Notes: generated from the letters alone by a model not told the origin. A stretch of 64,000 nucleotides of DNA from Neptunicella plasticusilytica (GCF_047922965.1 NZ_CP150481.1:1302001-1366000), one strand, 5' to 3'; counted from the stretch's first letter, positions 43,206-52,542 are shown. Translations and numbers: made by a program.

Positions 43206-46200
43206 TTAAAGCTTACTCAAATCAGTGCCTAATAACATATCGTCGATAAGCTGTTGCTGCTCTTTAGGACTTTGCTGTTTTAACGCGCGTACAAAGTCCA
43301 TCGATGTGGCGGGCGTGTTGGGGTAGGCGTGCTGCTGCCATAATTGTTTAAGGGTGCCGGTGATAATCTTATCTCCCAGAACGTTGCGCAGTTGATAAAA
43401 AACTAAAGTTGCCCGTGAATACATATCATGGGGCTGGGTGGCATCTACTAGCGCTAGGGTCTTTTGCACGTTGCCACGCTCAACGTTGTTGAAGCGCCCA
43501 CGCTCATAATCGACCAACGCGAGCATAGCTTGTCGCCCATAAGTTTGCTCAATTAATACCAGTTCAACGTACTTCGCCATCGATTCAACCAGGAATGTAC
43601 TATCCTTTAACACCCCGTTGCCAAGATCATGGCCAAACCATTGGTGCGCGGTTTCATGCACGGCGCGGCGGTAACGTTGATCAAACCCGGCAGAGGCAGA
43701 TGGCGTAGCGCGAAAGCCTACCCGGTCACCGATTAATATGATTTGCGGTAGGGCATAGCCTGTTGTGCCAATTTCCGGTAACGCAACCAGACTCAGTTGT
43801 GATGCTCGATAGGGTGCTATGTTGTCACTAAACCAATTTAGTGTGTCAATCATGGCTTTTAAATTAAGTTGAGCCGCCGCATTTTTAGTGGTGCTGAACA
43901 GGTTCAAAGTGATTGGTGAATTACCGGTTGACGGTACGCTGGCGGTTAGCATCGAGTCGGGTACCGACAACCAGGCCGGAATATTTCGAACCGGTTGGCG
44001 GGTTTGATAATGAAAATACACTCTGCCGTTATCTTCTGTGCGGCTTGTCAGTTGACCCTGGGCAATGGCGTACTGACCTTTAACCGTGGATATTTTTGTA
44101 TTTAACATCGTCCATTGGTATTCATCTTGTAACTGCTGGCCCTGTTTGAACAGCTCGGAAGGTTTGCCCAAATCCAGAGGTTCCAGCCCATATTCATGCC
44201 GTGTTTGTTCATCTCTTAGTTGCCAAGTGGGTTGATAACCTATGGTTGGCAATAAAGGTACCGAACGAAGGTAGGTCAGTTCCGGCTTAACAAATTGATG
44301 GGAACGTACCGGCCACAATTGTGGAGTCTTATAGTTAAATGCGATGTCCACAATGCGTTGTTCACCGGGCTGCATTGGCGTTGAAAACTGGTAGACCGCC
44401 TGAGCCAGTTCCGGCTCGAATTCCGTCATCATTGCATCTTTTATGCGGATATCCGGAAATGACTCATTGCCAAAACGTCCTATCAGTATTTTTTTGATGT
44501 CTGTGTTGGTGCGGTTCTCCAGAGTGAAGGTTATTTTGAATTTGGCTAACTGTTGGTGTGGATAAATATCTACATTGGAATCTATTTGCACAATGCTGGG
44601 TTGCGGTTGATCAAGCCAATTACCAAACCGGGTTTCGTACTGGGCTTTCCAGGCGTCACGTTTGTCGGAACTCATTAAAGGCTTTTCATCAATCAGCGCC
44701 ATATGCAGACTCAAGCCGATAGCCAAGTTAATCGCCAGCAATACCAACACAGGTATTCTGCTGGATTTTATCGACGGGCTGTTAAATGACGTTCCCCGGT
44801 GTGAATAGCGGATGGCGAACAGCGCCACGCTCACGGTAGTCAGTAGCCAAAAAGCCATATAAGGTAAGTAAACCGATAAACTGTTGCTGTAACCCCAAAA
44901 ATTGTCCGGCTCTTGTAATGGACTGCCAGCAATATTCCACAACGTATGAGTTAGGCCGAAGCTGGTGGTAACGGGAGTGAATTTCACCAGCAAGATAAGT
45001 GCTGACAACCCAGCAGAAACGGCTTTTGAACGGCACAGATGATGGATGCCGATAAATATCGATCCTAACAGGACTAGTGGCAGGCCACTCAGGCCCAGCT
45101 GAATGACATAATGTGAAAAAAACCAGTCACTGTCAGCCATCCATTCGGCAACACTGCTGGCGATAAAAGTGAGCAGTATCAGTACGCTGACCATTAGCCA
45201 CATGACAGCAAGGTGCGAAACCAGCAGTTGGCGGTTTTTTATTGGCGAGGCCGCAATCAATTCAGCTATATGGCAGGTTTTTTCGCGCCAGCAAATTTGC
45301 CAACTCCATAGTGCCAGTAAAAAAGCCCCCAGTGTTGGCACTACGTCAAATGCCACCCTGTTGAGCGCATCGATGCTATTAGGCGCAATCACCGCCATGG
45401 GCTCGACAAAGTCTATGCCCGAAAGGGTTTCGTTAAAAATCATCAGCGGCCAAAGACACAATAAAAATCGGGTAATAGGGTTGTGTAATAAGTCTCCAAA
45501 AGTCGTTTTGATTAAAGTCATAATCGGCGATACGGGGATATTTTTTGCTGAACAGGCTTGATATTGACCTTGGGTATTGCTTGATACTTGATTGACCTGC
45601 AGTGAGTCTAACGTTGATGCTTTACTGGGTTTGTTAACGCCATTATTAGGGTGTTTTTTTGGCAAAACTTTTAGCGCGTGATAAACAAGGCCAGCACTTA
45701 AAGCAAGATAAATGCAGCGATTAACCAGTAAGGGGGGATTAAGATACCGGTTAGCCGAATCAATGTGGTTAATCAGTGCTGTAACGCCATAGGGATCGAG
45801 CCACAGCATGGTGTTGTATAATGACTGACTGACCACCGCGCTGCCGGCCAGTGTTGGCGATCCGGTCATACTGGCCAGCATTAAATAACCGAGAAAAAGC
45901 AGCGCAAAACAAACATAAATTGCCACGCCACTGGCAAAACGTTGGCTTAGCCAAAGCGCTATCGCGCTGGTAAATAATAGCGCCGGTAAAACTAATAACA
46001 GTATGTTGAGCAAACTGATGCTCAGCAATTCCGTCCTGAATCCCAGTTGGATGCTGTGGCTGACCAACATAATCATAAAACTGATGATGAATGCCACTGC
46101 CGCCAGAGCAAAAACAGCATTAAAGCGCAGCAACCATCGAGTCCGGTGGATAACGGGAGTGACGTTGATCAGTTCCTGCATATCGGCATGGTTGTCACGC

Positions 46201-46409
46201 AACATCACCACCGGCGATAACACTGCCAGAGCAATGGGCAACACCAGCATGATTAAACCGGTTTGTGTCATGATCAGTTTTTTACTCTGACTCACATCAC
46301 CGACGCCAAGCCCCACAGACAACATATAGGCAAACAAGGGCATCAAGATAAACCCCACAAGCAGCAGCGGTTGTCGCCAACAAAAGCGTAATTCATTGAT
46401 AAACAGCAT
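43206..46409 (-). CDS. ABC transporter permease fused to M1 family metallopeptidase
   Basis: A 1067-residue fusion. The first half (to about residue 560) is an ABC-2 type membrane domain with two sets of about six helices separated by a polar stretch. The second half, about residues 590-1060, is an M1-like peptidase. The zinc site HETAH lies at about residue 917, with the third ligand Glu in FLVESMAKY about 20 residues on, and the GTTGYALPQ segment takes the place of the GAMEN exopeptidase motif. GAMEN is not present, so classical aminopeptidase specificity is doubtful. It follows the ATPase gene with a one-base overlap (TGATG). The natural substrate may be a peptide that is cut and exported or imported. 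Confidence 0.88.
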   Translation of the reverse strand: MLFINELRFCWRQPLLLVGFILMPLFAYMLSVGLGVGDVSQSKKLIMTQTGLIMLVLPIALAVLSPVVMLRDNHADMQELINVTPVIHRTRWLLRFNAVFALAAVAFIISFMIMLVSHSIQLGFRTELLSISLLNILLLVLPALLFTSAIALWLSQRFASGVAIYVCFALLFLGYLMLASMTGSPTLAGSAVVSQSLYNTMLWLDPYGVTALINHIDSANRYLNPPLLVNRCIYLALSAGLVYHALKVLPKKHPNNGVNKPSKASTLDSLQVNQVSSNTQGQYQACSAKNIPVSPIMTLIKTTFGDLLHNPITRFLLCLWPLMIFNETLSGIDFVEPMAVIAPNSIDALNRVAFDVVPTLGAFLLALWSWQICWREKTCHIAELIAASPIKNRQLLVSHLAVMWLMVSVLILLTFIASSVAEWMADSDWFFSHYVIQLGLSGLPLVLLGSIFIGIHHLCRSKAVSAGLSALILLVKFTPVTTSFGLTHTLWNIAGSPLQEPDNFWGYSNSLSVYLPYMAFWLLTTVSVALFAIRYSHRGTSFNSPSIKSSRIPVLVLLAINLAIGLSLHMALIDEKPLMSSDKRDAWKAQYETRFGNWLDQPQPSIVQIDSNVDIYPHQQLAKFKITFTLENRTNTDIKKILIGRFGNESFPDIRIKDAMMTEFEPELAQAVYQFSTPMQPGEQRIVDIAFNYKTPQLWPVRSHQFVKPELTYLRSVPLLPTIGYQPTWQLRDEQTRHEYGLEPLDLGKPSELFKQGQQLQDEYQWTMLNTKISTVKGQYAIAQGQLTSRTEDNGRVYFHYQTRQPVRNIPAWLSVPDSMLTASVPSTGNSPITLNLFSTTKNAAAQLNLKAMIDTLNWFSDNIAPYRASQLSLVALPEIGTTGYALPQIILIGDRVGFRATPSASAGFDQRYRRAVHETAHQWFGHDLGNGVLKDSTFLVESMAKYVELVLIEQTYGRQAMLALVDYERGRFNNVERGNVQKTLALVDATQPHDMYSRATLVFYQLRNVLGDKIITGTLKQLWQQHAYPNTPATSMDFVRALKQQSPKEQQQLIDDMLLGTDLSKL

Positions 46410-47272
46410 CAGATTTGCTCCTGTTCTAGCAGGTCAAATAAGTATTTATCTTGTAGCCTTGCCTCAACCAGCACCGCCTTGTCAGACGGTTTTTGCTTGC
46501 TGTAGAGGCGAAAAGACGGCGTACCAAAGCGGAAACTTTTACTCAGTAGCAGTGCGCCACTGTTTGGCCCGGGGAGAACCTCGGTTTGCCAGATATGACC
46601 GTCAAAGGGAGCAATCAGGCTTTTAACGTTGGCACTATCTGTCACTTTCCCGGCAAAAATAAGCGCCACGTGATGACACAGGTTTTCAATATCTTCAACA
46701 ATATGGGTAGATAGCAGCACCAGCTTGTTTTTACTGATAGAGACCAGCACATTATGCAACCGTTCGCGTTCAACGGGATCCAGCCCGGCGGTGGGCTCAT
46801 CCATAATCAGTAATTTAGGATCGCCCAGCAATGCCTGGGCGATACCAAAACGTTGGCGCATTCCACCAGAAAACGTGGCCACTTTTTTATTCGCCACAGT
46901 GGTTAGATTAGTCAGTTCCAGTAGCTGTGGAATTTGTGTTTGTCGGGCCTGTTTAGCCATACCCTTTAATATTGCTATATGCTCCAGTAGTGCCTGACAA
47001 CTGATATGCGGATAGACACCAAAGTATTGCGGCAGGTAGCCGAGGATTTTGCGTAAGCCGTCGGGATTGTGTTTCAGATCAATTCCGGCAAATTCCATCT
47101 GGCCGCTATCGGGAGTTTGTAAACAGGCCAGAGTTCGCATTAAGGTAGATTTTCCCGCGCCATTAGGACCGAGCAGACCGATCATGCCTGCCGGTAAATT
47201 CAGGCTGACGTTTTTTAGTGCATGGGTGCCATCTGAGTAGGTTTTGTTGATGTTGTTGATGGTAAGCATCAT
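46409..47272 (-). CDS. ABC transporter ATP-binding protein
   Basis: A 287-residue ATPase. Walker A GPNGAGKST is at about residues 34-42, the signature FSGGMRQR at about 140, Walker B LLIMDEP at about 160 and the switch His in LSTHIVED at about 190. It powers the adjacent permease/M1 protein, which it precedes with overlapping stop and start. The C-terminal part (about residues 220-287) is a short regulatory tail as in ABC-2 exporters. It is divergent from the LytS-like sensor across about 210 bases. Confidence 0.93.
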   Translation of the reverse strand: MMLTINNINKTYSDGTHALKNVSLNLPAGMIGLLGPNGAGKSTLMRTLACLQTPDSGQMEFAGIDLKHNPDGLRKILGYLPQYFGVYPHISCQALLEHIAILKGMAKQARQTQIPQLLELTNLTTVANKKVATFSGGMRQRFGIAQALLGDPKLLIMDEPTAGLDPVERERLHNVLVSISKNKLVLLSTHIVEDIENLCHHVALIFAGKVTDSANVKSLIAPFDGHIWQTEVLPGPNSGALLLSKSFRFGTPSFRLYSKQKPSDKAVLVEARLQDKYLFDLLEQEQI

Positions 47273-47486
47273 AGCTGTCCCGTTGTGGTCATGATGCCAA
47301 TACGTTAATAACAGGAGCTGAGATTGACTATCTATCTATGATAAAGATGTTGAATTTAATGACAAAATGCCGAAGTCAGCAAAAATTTACTTTTATCATC
47401 AAAATCGGCCCTTTGATCATCATCATGTTGCAAAATAGGCCGTCCACCGGCAGGATTATTCACCATAAAATGATCAGGAAGTATTG

Positions 47487-48998
47487 ATGCATAACCTTTT
47501 AACAGCATTTAAACACAAGGATATCAAGGCGTTGCTTTACTGCCTGTTACCACTTGTTGCTGCGGTGCTGTTAGAAGCTCATATCCGTTTTCTATCGCTG
47601 CGATTACATGCTGTCAGTGATTATCTGAGTATTGTGTTGCAGCTTTTCATCGAAAGCTTGCCGCTGTTATTGGCGCATTATTTTGCCCGCACTGGAAAAG
47701 TGAAACGTCAACTACTGATTTGGCTTGCCGGTTTTGTGGTCTATCCACTGCTGATTTTTGCGTTGAGTTCCCAGCTCAGTACCAGCGCCAATATGCTGTT
47801 ATTCAGTGTACAAGGTTGGGTATTTGCAACAGTCGCCAGCCTTGCCTGGTTTATTAATCGCGGTCTTAAAAAACGGCATGAATCCCGGGTGATGGCGTTG
47901 ATATCCCGGTTATTTTCACTGGATGCGGTGGTTTTATTGTTGATGCTAGGCTGGGTGTTTGCTATGGCGGGGATGTTTAACAGCCATATCGATCCCGTAC
48001 AAAATCAGCCGCTGGAACCCATTATCGATATCGGCAGTATTTTCACCGAATTCCCCCGTTTTTGCGGCTATTTTTGGCAGTTTTTGGTGCTTGGCGGATT
48101 ACTGCTTACGGTATACGTCATTAATCGCTATTTTTTGCTCCGGCAGATTTTAGCTAAGCAGGGTGTGGTGGCCTTTGCGATGGCGGTTGTTATTTGTTTG
48201 ATTGTCCTTACGCCGTTACTGGCAGCGATAGCATTATTGCTACCTCTTAATAGTGTGGTTGCCGATTTCACCCTATTACCTTCCGGCAACCACGATTTGT
48301 TTAGTAAATATAACTATCAGTTTATGTTTGCCTTATTGGCGGTCAGCACACCGCTGATTCTGGCGTTTGAGCGTCAGCAACAGGATGCCGAATTGTCCAA
48401 TATTGCCCGCCAACAAATGCGTACCGAACTCAAACTACTGCAGCAGCAGATCAATCCGCACTTTTTGTTCAATACACTCAATAACCTGTATGCACTGACC
48501 CTGAGGAAGTCCGATGATGCCCCTGAAATGGTGATGCAGCTATCAAACTTGTTGCGTTATACAGTATATGAAGGGCAAAAAGAGCAGGTCACGCTGGCGC
48601 AGGAAGTCGCCTATTTACAAGACTTTATTGCCTTGCAACAAATCCGCCTCGGCGATAAATGCAGACTGGATCTGCGCTGGCCGGATAATGCCGAGCACGT
48701 TGGTTTACCGCCGTTGTTGCTGATCGTGCTGTTAGAAAATGCGTTTAAATATGCGACCGAGCACGAAACGGGGCAAAGCACGATTCGATTTCATTTGCAG
48801 CTTAACCAGCAGACGTTGCATTTGCTGTGTGAAAATTCATTATCGGGTCAAACACCCAATGAATCGTCCGGAGTGGGGTTGGAGAACTTGCAACGTCGGT
48901 TAACGCTAATCTATCCCGATCAGCACGATTTTAAAAGTCAGGCTGTGGGCGATGATGCTTGGCGAGCCGAGTTAAGGTTGGAACTAACACCGTGTTGA
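47487..48998 (+). CDS. LytS-like sensor histidine kinase
   Basis: A 503-residue membrane kinase. The N-terminal half has about eight hydrophobic segments over residues 15-300. A linker helix (RQQMRTELKLLQQQINPHF) carries the phospho-accepting His in INPHFLFN at about residue 324, and the HATPase part has LLIVLLENAFKYATE and GVGLENLQRRL. This is the LytS/YpdA-type kinase family that pairs with LytTR regulators. AGGAAG lies five bases before the ATG at 47487; a TTG at 47484 is less likely. The partner response regulator overlaps its end. It is divergent from the ABC/M1 pair, which is the probable target. Confidence 0.92.
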   Translation: MHNLLTAFKHKDIKALLYCLLPLVAAVLLEAHIRFLSLRLHAVSDYLSIVLQLFIESLPLLLAHYFARTGKVKRQLLIWLAGFVVYPLLIFALSSQLSTSANMLLFSVQGWVFATVASLAWFINRGLKKRHESRVMALISRLFSLDAVVLLLMLGWVFAMAGMFNSHIDPVQNQPLEPIIDIGSIFTEFPRFCGYFWQFLVLGGLLLTVYVINRYFLLRQILAKQGVVAFAMAVVICLIVLTPLLAAIALLLPLNSVVADFTLLPSGNHDLFSKYNYQFMFALLAVSTPLILAFERQQQDAELSNIARQQMRTELKLLQQQINPHFLFNTLNNLYALTLRKSDDAPEMVMQLSNLLRYTVYEGQKEQVTLAQEVAYLQDFIALQQIRLGDKCRLDLRWPDNAEHVGLPPLLLIVLLENAFKYATEHETGQSTIRFHLQLNQQTLHLLCENSLSGQTPNESSGVGLENLQRRLTLIYPDQHDFKSQAVGDDAWRAELRLELTPC

Positions 48999-49687
48999 AC
49001 GCGTTAATTATCGACGATGAACCGCTGGCGCATGAAGTGATTTTGCATCACCTGGCGCAGCACGAAGATATCAAAGTCGCCGGGCGCTGCTATAACGCTA
49101 CCGAAGCTTTGGCCTGGCTGGCGAATCATCAGGCCGATCTGATGTTTCTGGACATTAATATGCCAGCATTGAACGGTATTGAATTACTCAAAGTGTTGGC
49201 CAATCGCCCGCAAGTATTGATTGTTAGCGCCTATCAGGAGTATGCACTGCAGGGCTTTGAGCTGGATGTGACTGATTATCTGTTAAAACCGGTAAGTGGC
49301 GAGCGCCTGGCTATGGCGCTGGATAAAGTACGGCAGCGAGCTCGCTCTATGTTAGCTGACTCTGTCACGCATGAAGAACCACGATGCATAGTGTTAAAAG
49401 TAGATGGTGGCAAACGTAAGTGGTTGTTAAATGATATTAGCCTGCTGGAAGCTTATGGTAATTACGTTAAGCTGTGGCAGGGAGGCAAAATGACGCTGGT
49501 CAGCAGCAGTTTAAAGCAGTTAAAAGCCAGTTTGCCCGCCGCACAATTTACCCAAGTGCATAAATCTTATGTGGTCAATAATAGCCAGGTAGCCGCAATA
49601 AATACTGACACCCTCACATTGGAAGATGGCCGAACCGTTAAAATGGGCAAGTTATTTAAACACCAGGCGCAGCAATTGCTCGGTTAG
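48992..49687 (+). CDS. LytTR-type response regulator
   Basis: A 231-residue response regulator. The receiver domain spans about residues 1-120, with paired acidic residues in IIDDEP and the phospho-acceptor Asp in FLDINMPALNG at about residue 54. A LytTR DNA-binding domain follows, about residues 130-231, with FTQVHKSYVVNNSQVAAI. The start is GTG at 48992, overlapping the kinase stop by 7 bases; a TTG at 48995 and one at 48959 are less likely. Coupled translation with the kinase makes the pair a full two-component system. A bidirectional terminator follows. Confidence 0.92.
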   Translation: MLNALIIDDEPLAHEVILHHLAQHEDIKVAGRCYNATEALAWLANHQADLMFLDINMPALNGIELLKVLANRPQVLIVSAYQEYALQGFELDVTDYLLKPVSGERLAMALDKVRQRARSMLADSVTHEEPRCIVLKVDGGKRKWLLNDISLLEAYGNYVKLWQGGKMTLVSSSLKQLKASLPAAQFTQVHKSYVVNNSQVAAINTDTLTLEDGRTVKMGKLFKHQAQQLLG

Positions 49688-49715
49688 TCAGGGGAATTCA
49701 AGGCCAACAAAAAAC

Positions 49716-49748
49716 CAGGAACGAGTTTGGCAACTCGTTCCTGTATTT
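49716..49748. terminator. intrinsic terminator after the LytTR regulator (bidirectional)
   Basis: CAGGAACGAGT and ACTCGTTCCTG form an 11-base perfect stem around a 6-base loop. It has T-rich sequence on the plus side and an A run on the other side that becomes T-rich on the minus strand, so it can serve both convergent genes. Confidence 0.85.
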
Positions 49749-49756
49749 ATACTTGG

Positions 49757-50125
49757 TTACTCGCAGTCTTCCGGATCACCACCAGTTTCTTCTTTGGCGG
49801 CAATGCAGGCTTCTTTCATCTTTTGCGCAGCATCCTGTTTTAATTCAGCTGCTTTGTCACTGGTATCGTCCATCATTTCATCGGCGCTTTCTTTGGCCGA
49901 ATCATAAGCGTCGACAGCACTTTCTTTGGCTGAGTCGTAGGCGTCGCTGGTGCCTTGTTTTGCATCTTCGAGCATCTCAGACGCATCTTCTTTGACTTCC
50001 TTCGCTTTAGCTGCGGCTTCTTGTTGAGCTTCTTTGGCTTTTTCCTTATCGGCTTCACTGCAACCGGACATACCGAATAAGCTCAGAGTGATTAATACGG
50101 CTAAGGTGTTTTTCACAATCTTCAT
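49757..50125 (-). CDS. small lipoprotein with helical Lys/Ala/Asp repeats
   Basis: A 122-residue lipoprotein. The signal peptide ends at MSGC (Cys22). The mature part is almost entirely polar helix rich in Ala, Lys, Glu, Asp and Ser, with a near-perfect tandem AYDSAKESA repeated at about residues 62-80 and looser copies around. Such patterns recall LEA- or apolipoprotein-like 11-residue amphipathic repeats. The C-terminus has two Cys (ACIAAKEE, PEDCE) that may bond. It has no known function. It converges on the LytTR gene across the shared terminator. Confidence 0.75.
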   Translation of the reverse strand: MKIVKNTLAVLITLSLFGMSGCSEADKEKAKEAQQEAAAKAKEVKEDASEMLEDAKQGTSDAYDSAKESAVDAYDSAKESADEMMDDTSDKAAELKQDAAQKMKEACIAAKEETGGDPEDCE

Positions 50126-50275
50126 ATATAGATCCTCTTGTAATTATGGGGAACAGCACGCTCTAGGAGTAAAAACAATATTGTCATTTACTATTGTTCA
50201 CTATATACCCAATTTATCATCAAGTGCATCATTCAATTTGACTGATATGTGTGTACGCTCTGAACTACCCCGGAT

Positions 50276-50791
50276 TTATGGAAAGAGTTGCACAATACCA
50301 CTTTTTCCTTGCCAGTCGGCGACCATCCAGATTTGTTCAAAAGGATGCGCTGTGGGGATCTCGATACAATGCTGAAGTGCACCAATTTGTTCCGCGTCCC
50401 AAGCCGGGTGAGCATTCCGTATCACTAGCCAGACTCGCCGGGTTTTATACTGTTTGTGAGATTTGTTGAGTAAAATCCGGTTAAGCGCCTGTAACAGCCT
50501 TTTATCCGGTGCACTGGATTGCTCGAGGTCGCGTAATTCCCGGCGGGTTTCATCGCTAATATCGCGTCCTAGAATTTGCATGGCTTCCTTTTCACTGCCA
50601 TATAAATGGGCAATTTCCAAATCGAGTCGTTGTCCTTCCAGTAAGCAGGATGTGTCGGGTTTACTGGGACGGTTGTGCCACAGGTGACGAATGTGTTTGC
50701 CGCTATTGTGCTCATACCAGCGCATAAATAACTTGGCGGCCTGGTGTTCAAGGCTAATCTTTTCCTGTTCGCTTTGATGTAGTTCTGACAA
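50276..50791 (-). CDS. protein of unknown function with PD-(D/E)xK-like spacing
   Basis: A 171-residue cytosolic protein that I do not recognise. The middle has KPDTSCLLEGQRLDLEIAHL, in which PD and DLEIA are spaced as in some nuclease-like folds, followed by YGSEKEAMQILGR. Downstream it has RRVWLVIRNAHPAWDAEQ and FEQIWMVADWQG. The N-terminus is helical and charged. No signal peptide or membrane segment. It lies alone between a small lipoprotein gene and a GGDEF-like gene, 53 bases from the latter on the same strand. Restriction-like or repair nuclease activity is only a guess. Confidence 0.55.
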   Translation of the reverse strand: MSELHQSEQEKISLEHQAAKLFMRWYEHNSGKHIRHLWHNRPSKPDTSCLLEGQRLDLEIAHLYGSEKEAMQILGRDISDETRRELRDLEQSSAPDKRLLQALNRILLNKSHKQYKTRRVWLVIRNAHPAWDAEQIGALQHCIEIPTAHPFEQIWMVADWQGKSGIVQLFP

Positions 50792-50844
50792 GTTGAATTA
50801 TCCGTTAACTGGCTCGACAAGCAAGAAAGACCATCAAACCGGTT

Positions 50845-51642
50845 TTAACTGAGTTTAGTTTGCGGTTGCCAGTCATTATCTGTTTGTTGTTTGTCCTGAT
50901 GATGAGTGACGCTTAACAAGTCTTCTAGCCGGTCAAACACGCCGTCAATTTCCTTGCGGTCATGCAAGGTCACCGGGACGGCTTTAATTGACAGCAGACT
51001 CAACGTTGCCTGACGGGATTGCAGCTCAACCTGCTGTATTTTTTCACACAGGTTTTGGGCCTGGGACTCATTGCTTTGAGGACAATACAACAGACATTGG
51101 TTGGTGTTGCGATAACTGATTAACTGGTTGGCTTCGAGCAATAAACTGTAACGGTAAAACAGTTCCAGAATGGCCTGTTCCGCTACCGTATTACCAAATC
51201 GGGCCTGGATTTCTTCCTGGCCATTGATATCGATTAGGACCAGAGACAAAGGGAGGCAAGGCTGATGATGTTTGCCGTGGTAAATGTCCGTTAACAGTCT
51301 GTTTATCACTCTGCGATTAGGTAGCATAGTGATAGGGTCGATCATCGATAATTCTTCACAATACAATGACAGTTTGCGGATATCCTGCCAACGCCGGAAG
51401 GAAAATACCGCAAAAAGTAGGCACAAAATAATACAGGAACTAATCAGCTCATCGAGCTCCAGGTGCTCGTAACGATGGGACAAATCCACCAGCCATTCCA
51501 GTGCATCGATCACAGTAAACAAAACAAGAAAAACAGCAAATACCAATCCGAATACCACAAGGTCCTGGAATGTTCTTGCTCTAACCCGCGTTTTTAAAGT
51601 GTCTAGCAACATTGCCTCCGCAGATTTATCTACAGAAAACAA
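50845..51642 (-). CDS. membrane protein with degenerate GGDEF domain
   Basis: A 265-residue protein. It has two N-terminal membrane helices (about residues 28-52 and 66-86). The following domain has the GGDEF-fold start (MIDPITMLPNRRVINRLL) and the middle (LVLIDINGQEEIQARFG). The GGDEF active-site loop itself is replaced by YRNTNQCLLYC, so diguanylate cyclase activity is very unlikely. It may be a c-di-GMP or nucleotide sensor or a structural remnant. It stands alone on the minus strand, after the solute-binding protein gene. Full length for its architecture, with no frameshift. Confidence 0.75.
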   Translation of the reverse strand: MFSVDKSAEAMLLDTLKTRVRARTFQDLVVFGLVFAVFLVLFTVIDALEWLVDLSHRYEHLELDELISSCIILCLLFAVFSFRRWQDIRKLSLYCEELSMIDPITMLPNRRVINRLLTDIYHGKHHQPCLPLSLVLIDINGQEEIQARFGNTVAEQAILELFYRYSLLLEANQLISYRNTNQCLLYCPQSNESQAQNLCEKIQQVELQSRQATLSLLSIKAVPVTLHDRKEIDGVFDRLEDLLSVTHHQDKQQTDNDWQPQTKLS

Positions 51643-51834
51643 CAGGGGTATAGGTTCTGCATCCTTAATCGAACATTAGATCCTGTTTCGGCGATAAATT
51701 AAAAGGGAGGTTCCTGCTCCACAACTAAAGGTTATTACAGTACCGGCTATGATTGTCTGTAACGGACGGACTATATCGATTTGGTTGAAAAATCGCCAGT
51801 ACAACGAATAAAAAATAACTCGCGGTTGAGAAAA

Positions 51835-52542
51835 TCAGGGCCATTTATTCAATATTTGTTGATATAAACCGGATTTTTTCATCTCCTCCAGCTCTTGCTC
51901 AAACAATTGCTGCAGTGCCTGATCTTTCAGTACTGCGCCATAGGATTGTGTTGTGAAAATAGGATGAACGTCCAGTTCCTGTTCGGGATAAAGTTTTTTG
52001 TTGATATAGGTTAACAAACGACATTCACCAATGACCACGTCAGTTCTGTCTTTGGCCAGCAATTTTATCTGTACCTCGCGTTGGGCGAACTCCAGATAAT
52101 TGGCATGGGCGACGGCACTCGCATAGTCTTTGCCCAGTACTGATGTGGCATGTTGATAGGCGACAACTCTTTTGTCGGCCAAATCATCAATGGTATTGAT
52201 TTCCAAATGCCGGTCTTTGACAGTGACTGCAACATCTTCGAATGGCAGATAGGCAGAGGTAAAATAGCCCGTTTCCGATGAGAAGGCCGCCGGGCTGGCA
52301 ATATCAAATTTGCCCTCGTTAAATTCCTTGATCAGTCTGTTGTAGGCCAGTAAATGAAATTCTGGCTGATAACCGAGTTGGGTAAATATATGACGGATGA
52401 TTTCGACATCAATACCCGTCATGCCTTTGCCCTCCTCAAAATAGGCCCAGGGCTGACCAATATTGACTGCGACTTTGATTATCTTGTCTGCGGCAACAGT
52501 GTGATAGCTGAAAAATAAAAAAAACAGTAACAGGTAGCGCAT
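51835..52542 (-). CDS. periplasmic solute-binding protein, family 3
   Basis: A 235-residue secreted solute-binding protein with a signal peptide (about residues 1-18, ending HTVAADK). The two-lobed family 3 fold is visible in GIDVEIIRHIFTQLGYQPEF, FDIASPAAFSSE, a hinge TIDDLADKRVVAYQ and the terminal KKSGLYQQILNKW. Polar amino acids are the usual ligands of this family. No permease or ATPase is close, so it may be a sensor, an orphan or work with a distant transporter. It is about 190 bases from the GGDEF-like gene on the same strand. Confidence 0.82.
   Translation of the reverse strand: MRYLLLFFLFFSYHTVAADKIIKVAVNIGQPWAYFEEGKGMTGIDVEIIRHIFTQLGYQPEFHLLAYNRLIKEFNEGKFDIASPAAFSSETGYFTSAYLPFEDVAVTVKDRHLEINTIDDLADKRVVAYQHATSVLGKDYASAVAHANYLEFAQREVQIKLLAKDRTDVVIGECRLLTYINKKLYPEQELDVHPIFTTQSYGAVLKDQALQQLFEQELEEMKKSGLYQQILNKWP

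Noticed and set aside
45169..45561. 130-codon frame antisense to the ABC/M1 gene
   Set aside because: No start signal and no recognised motif; explained by the gene on the other strand.
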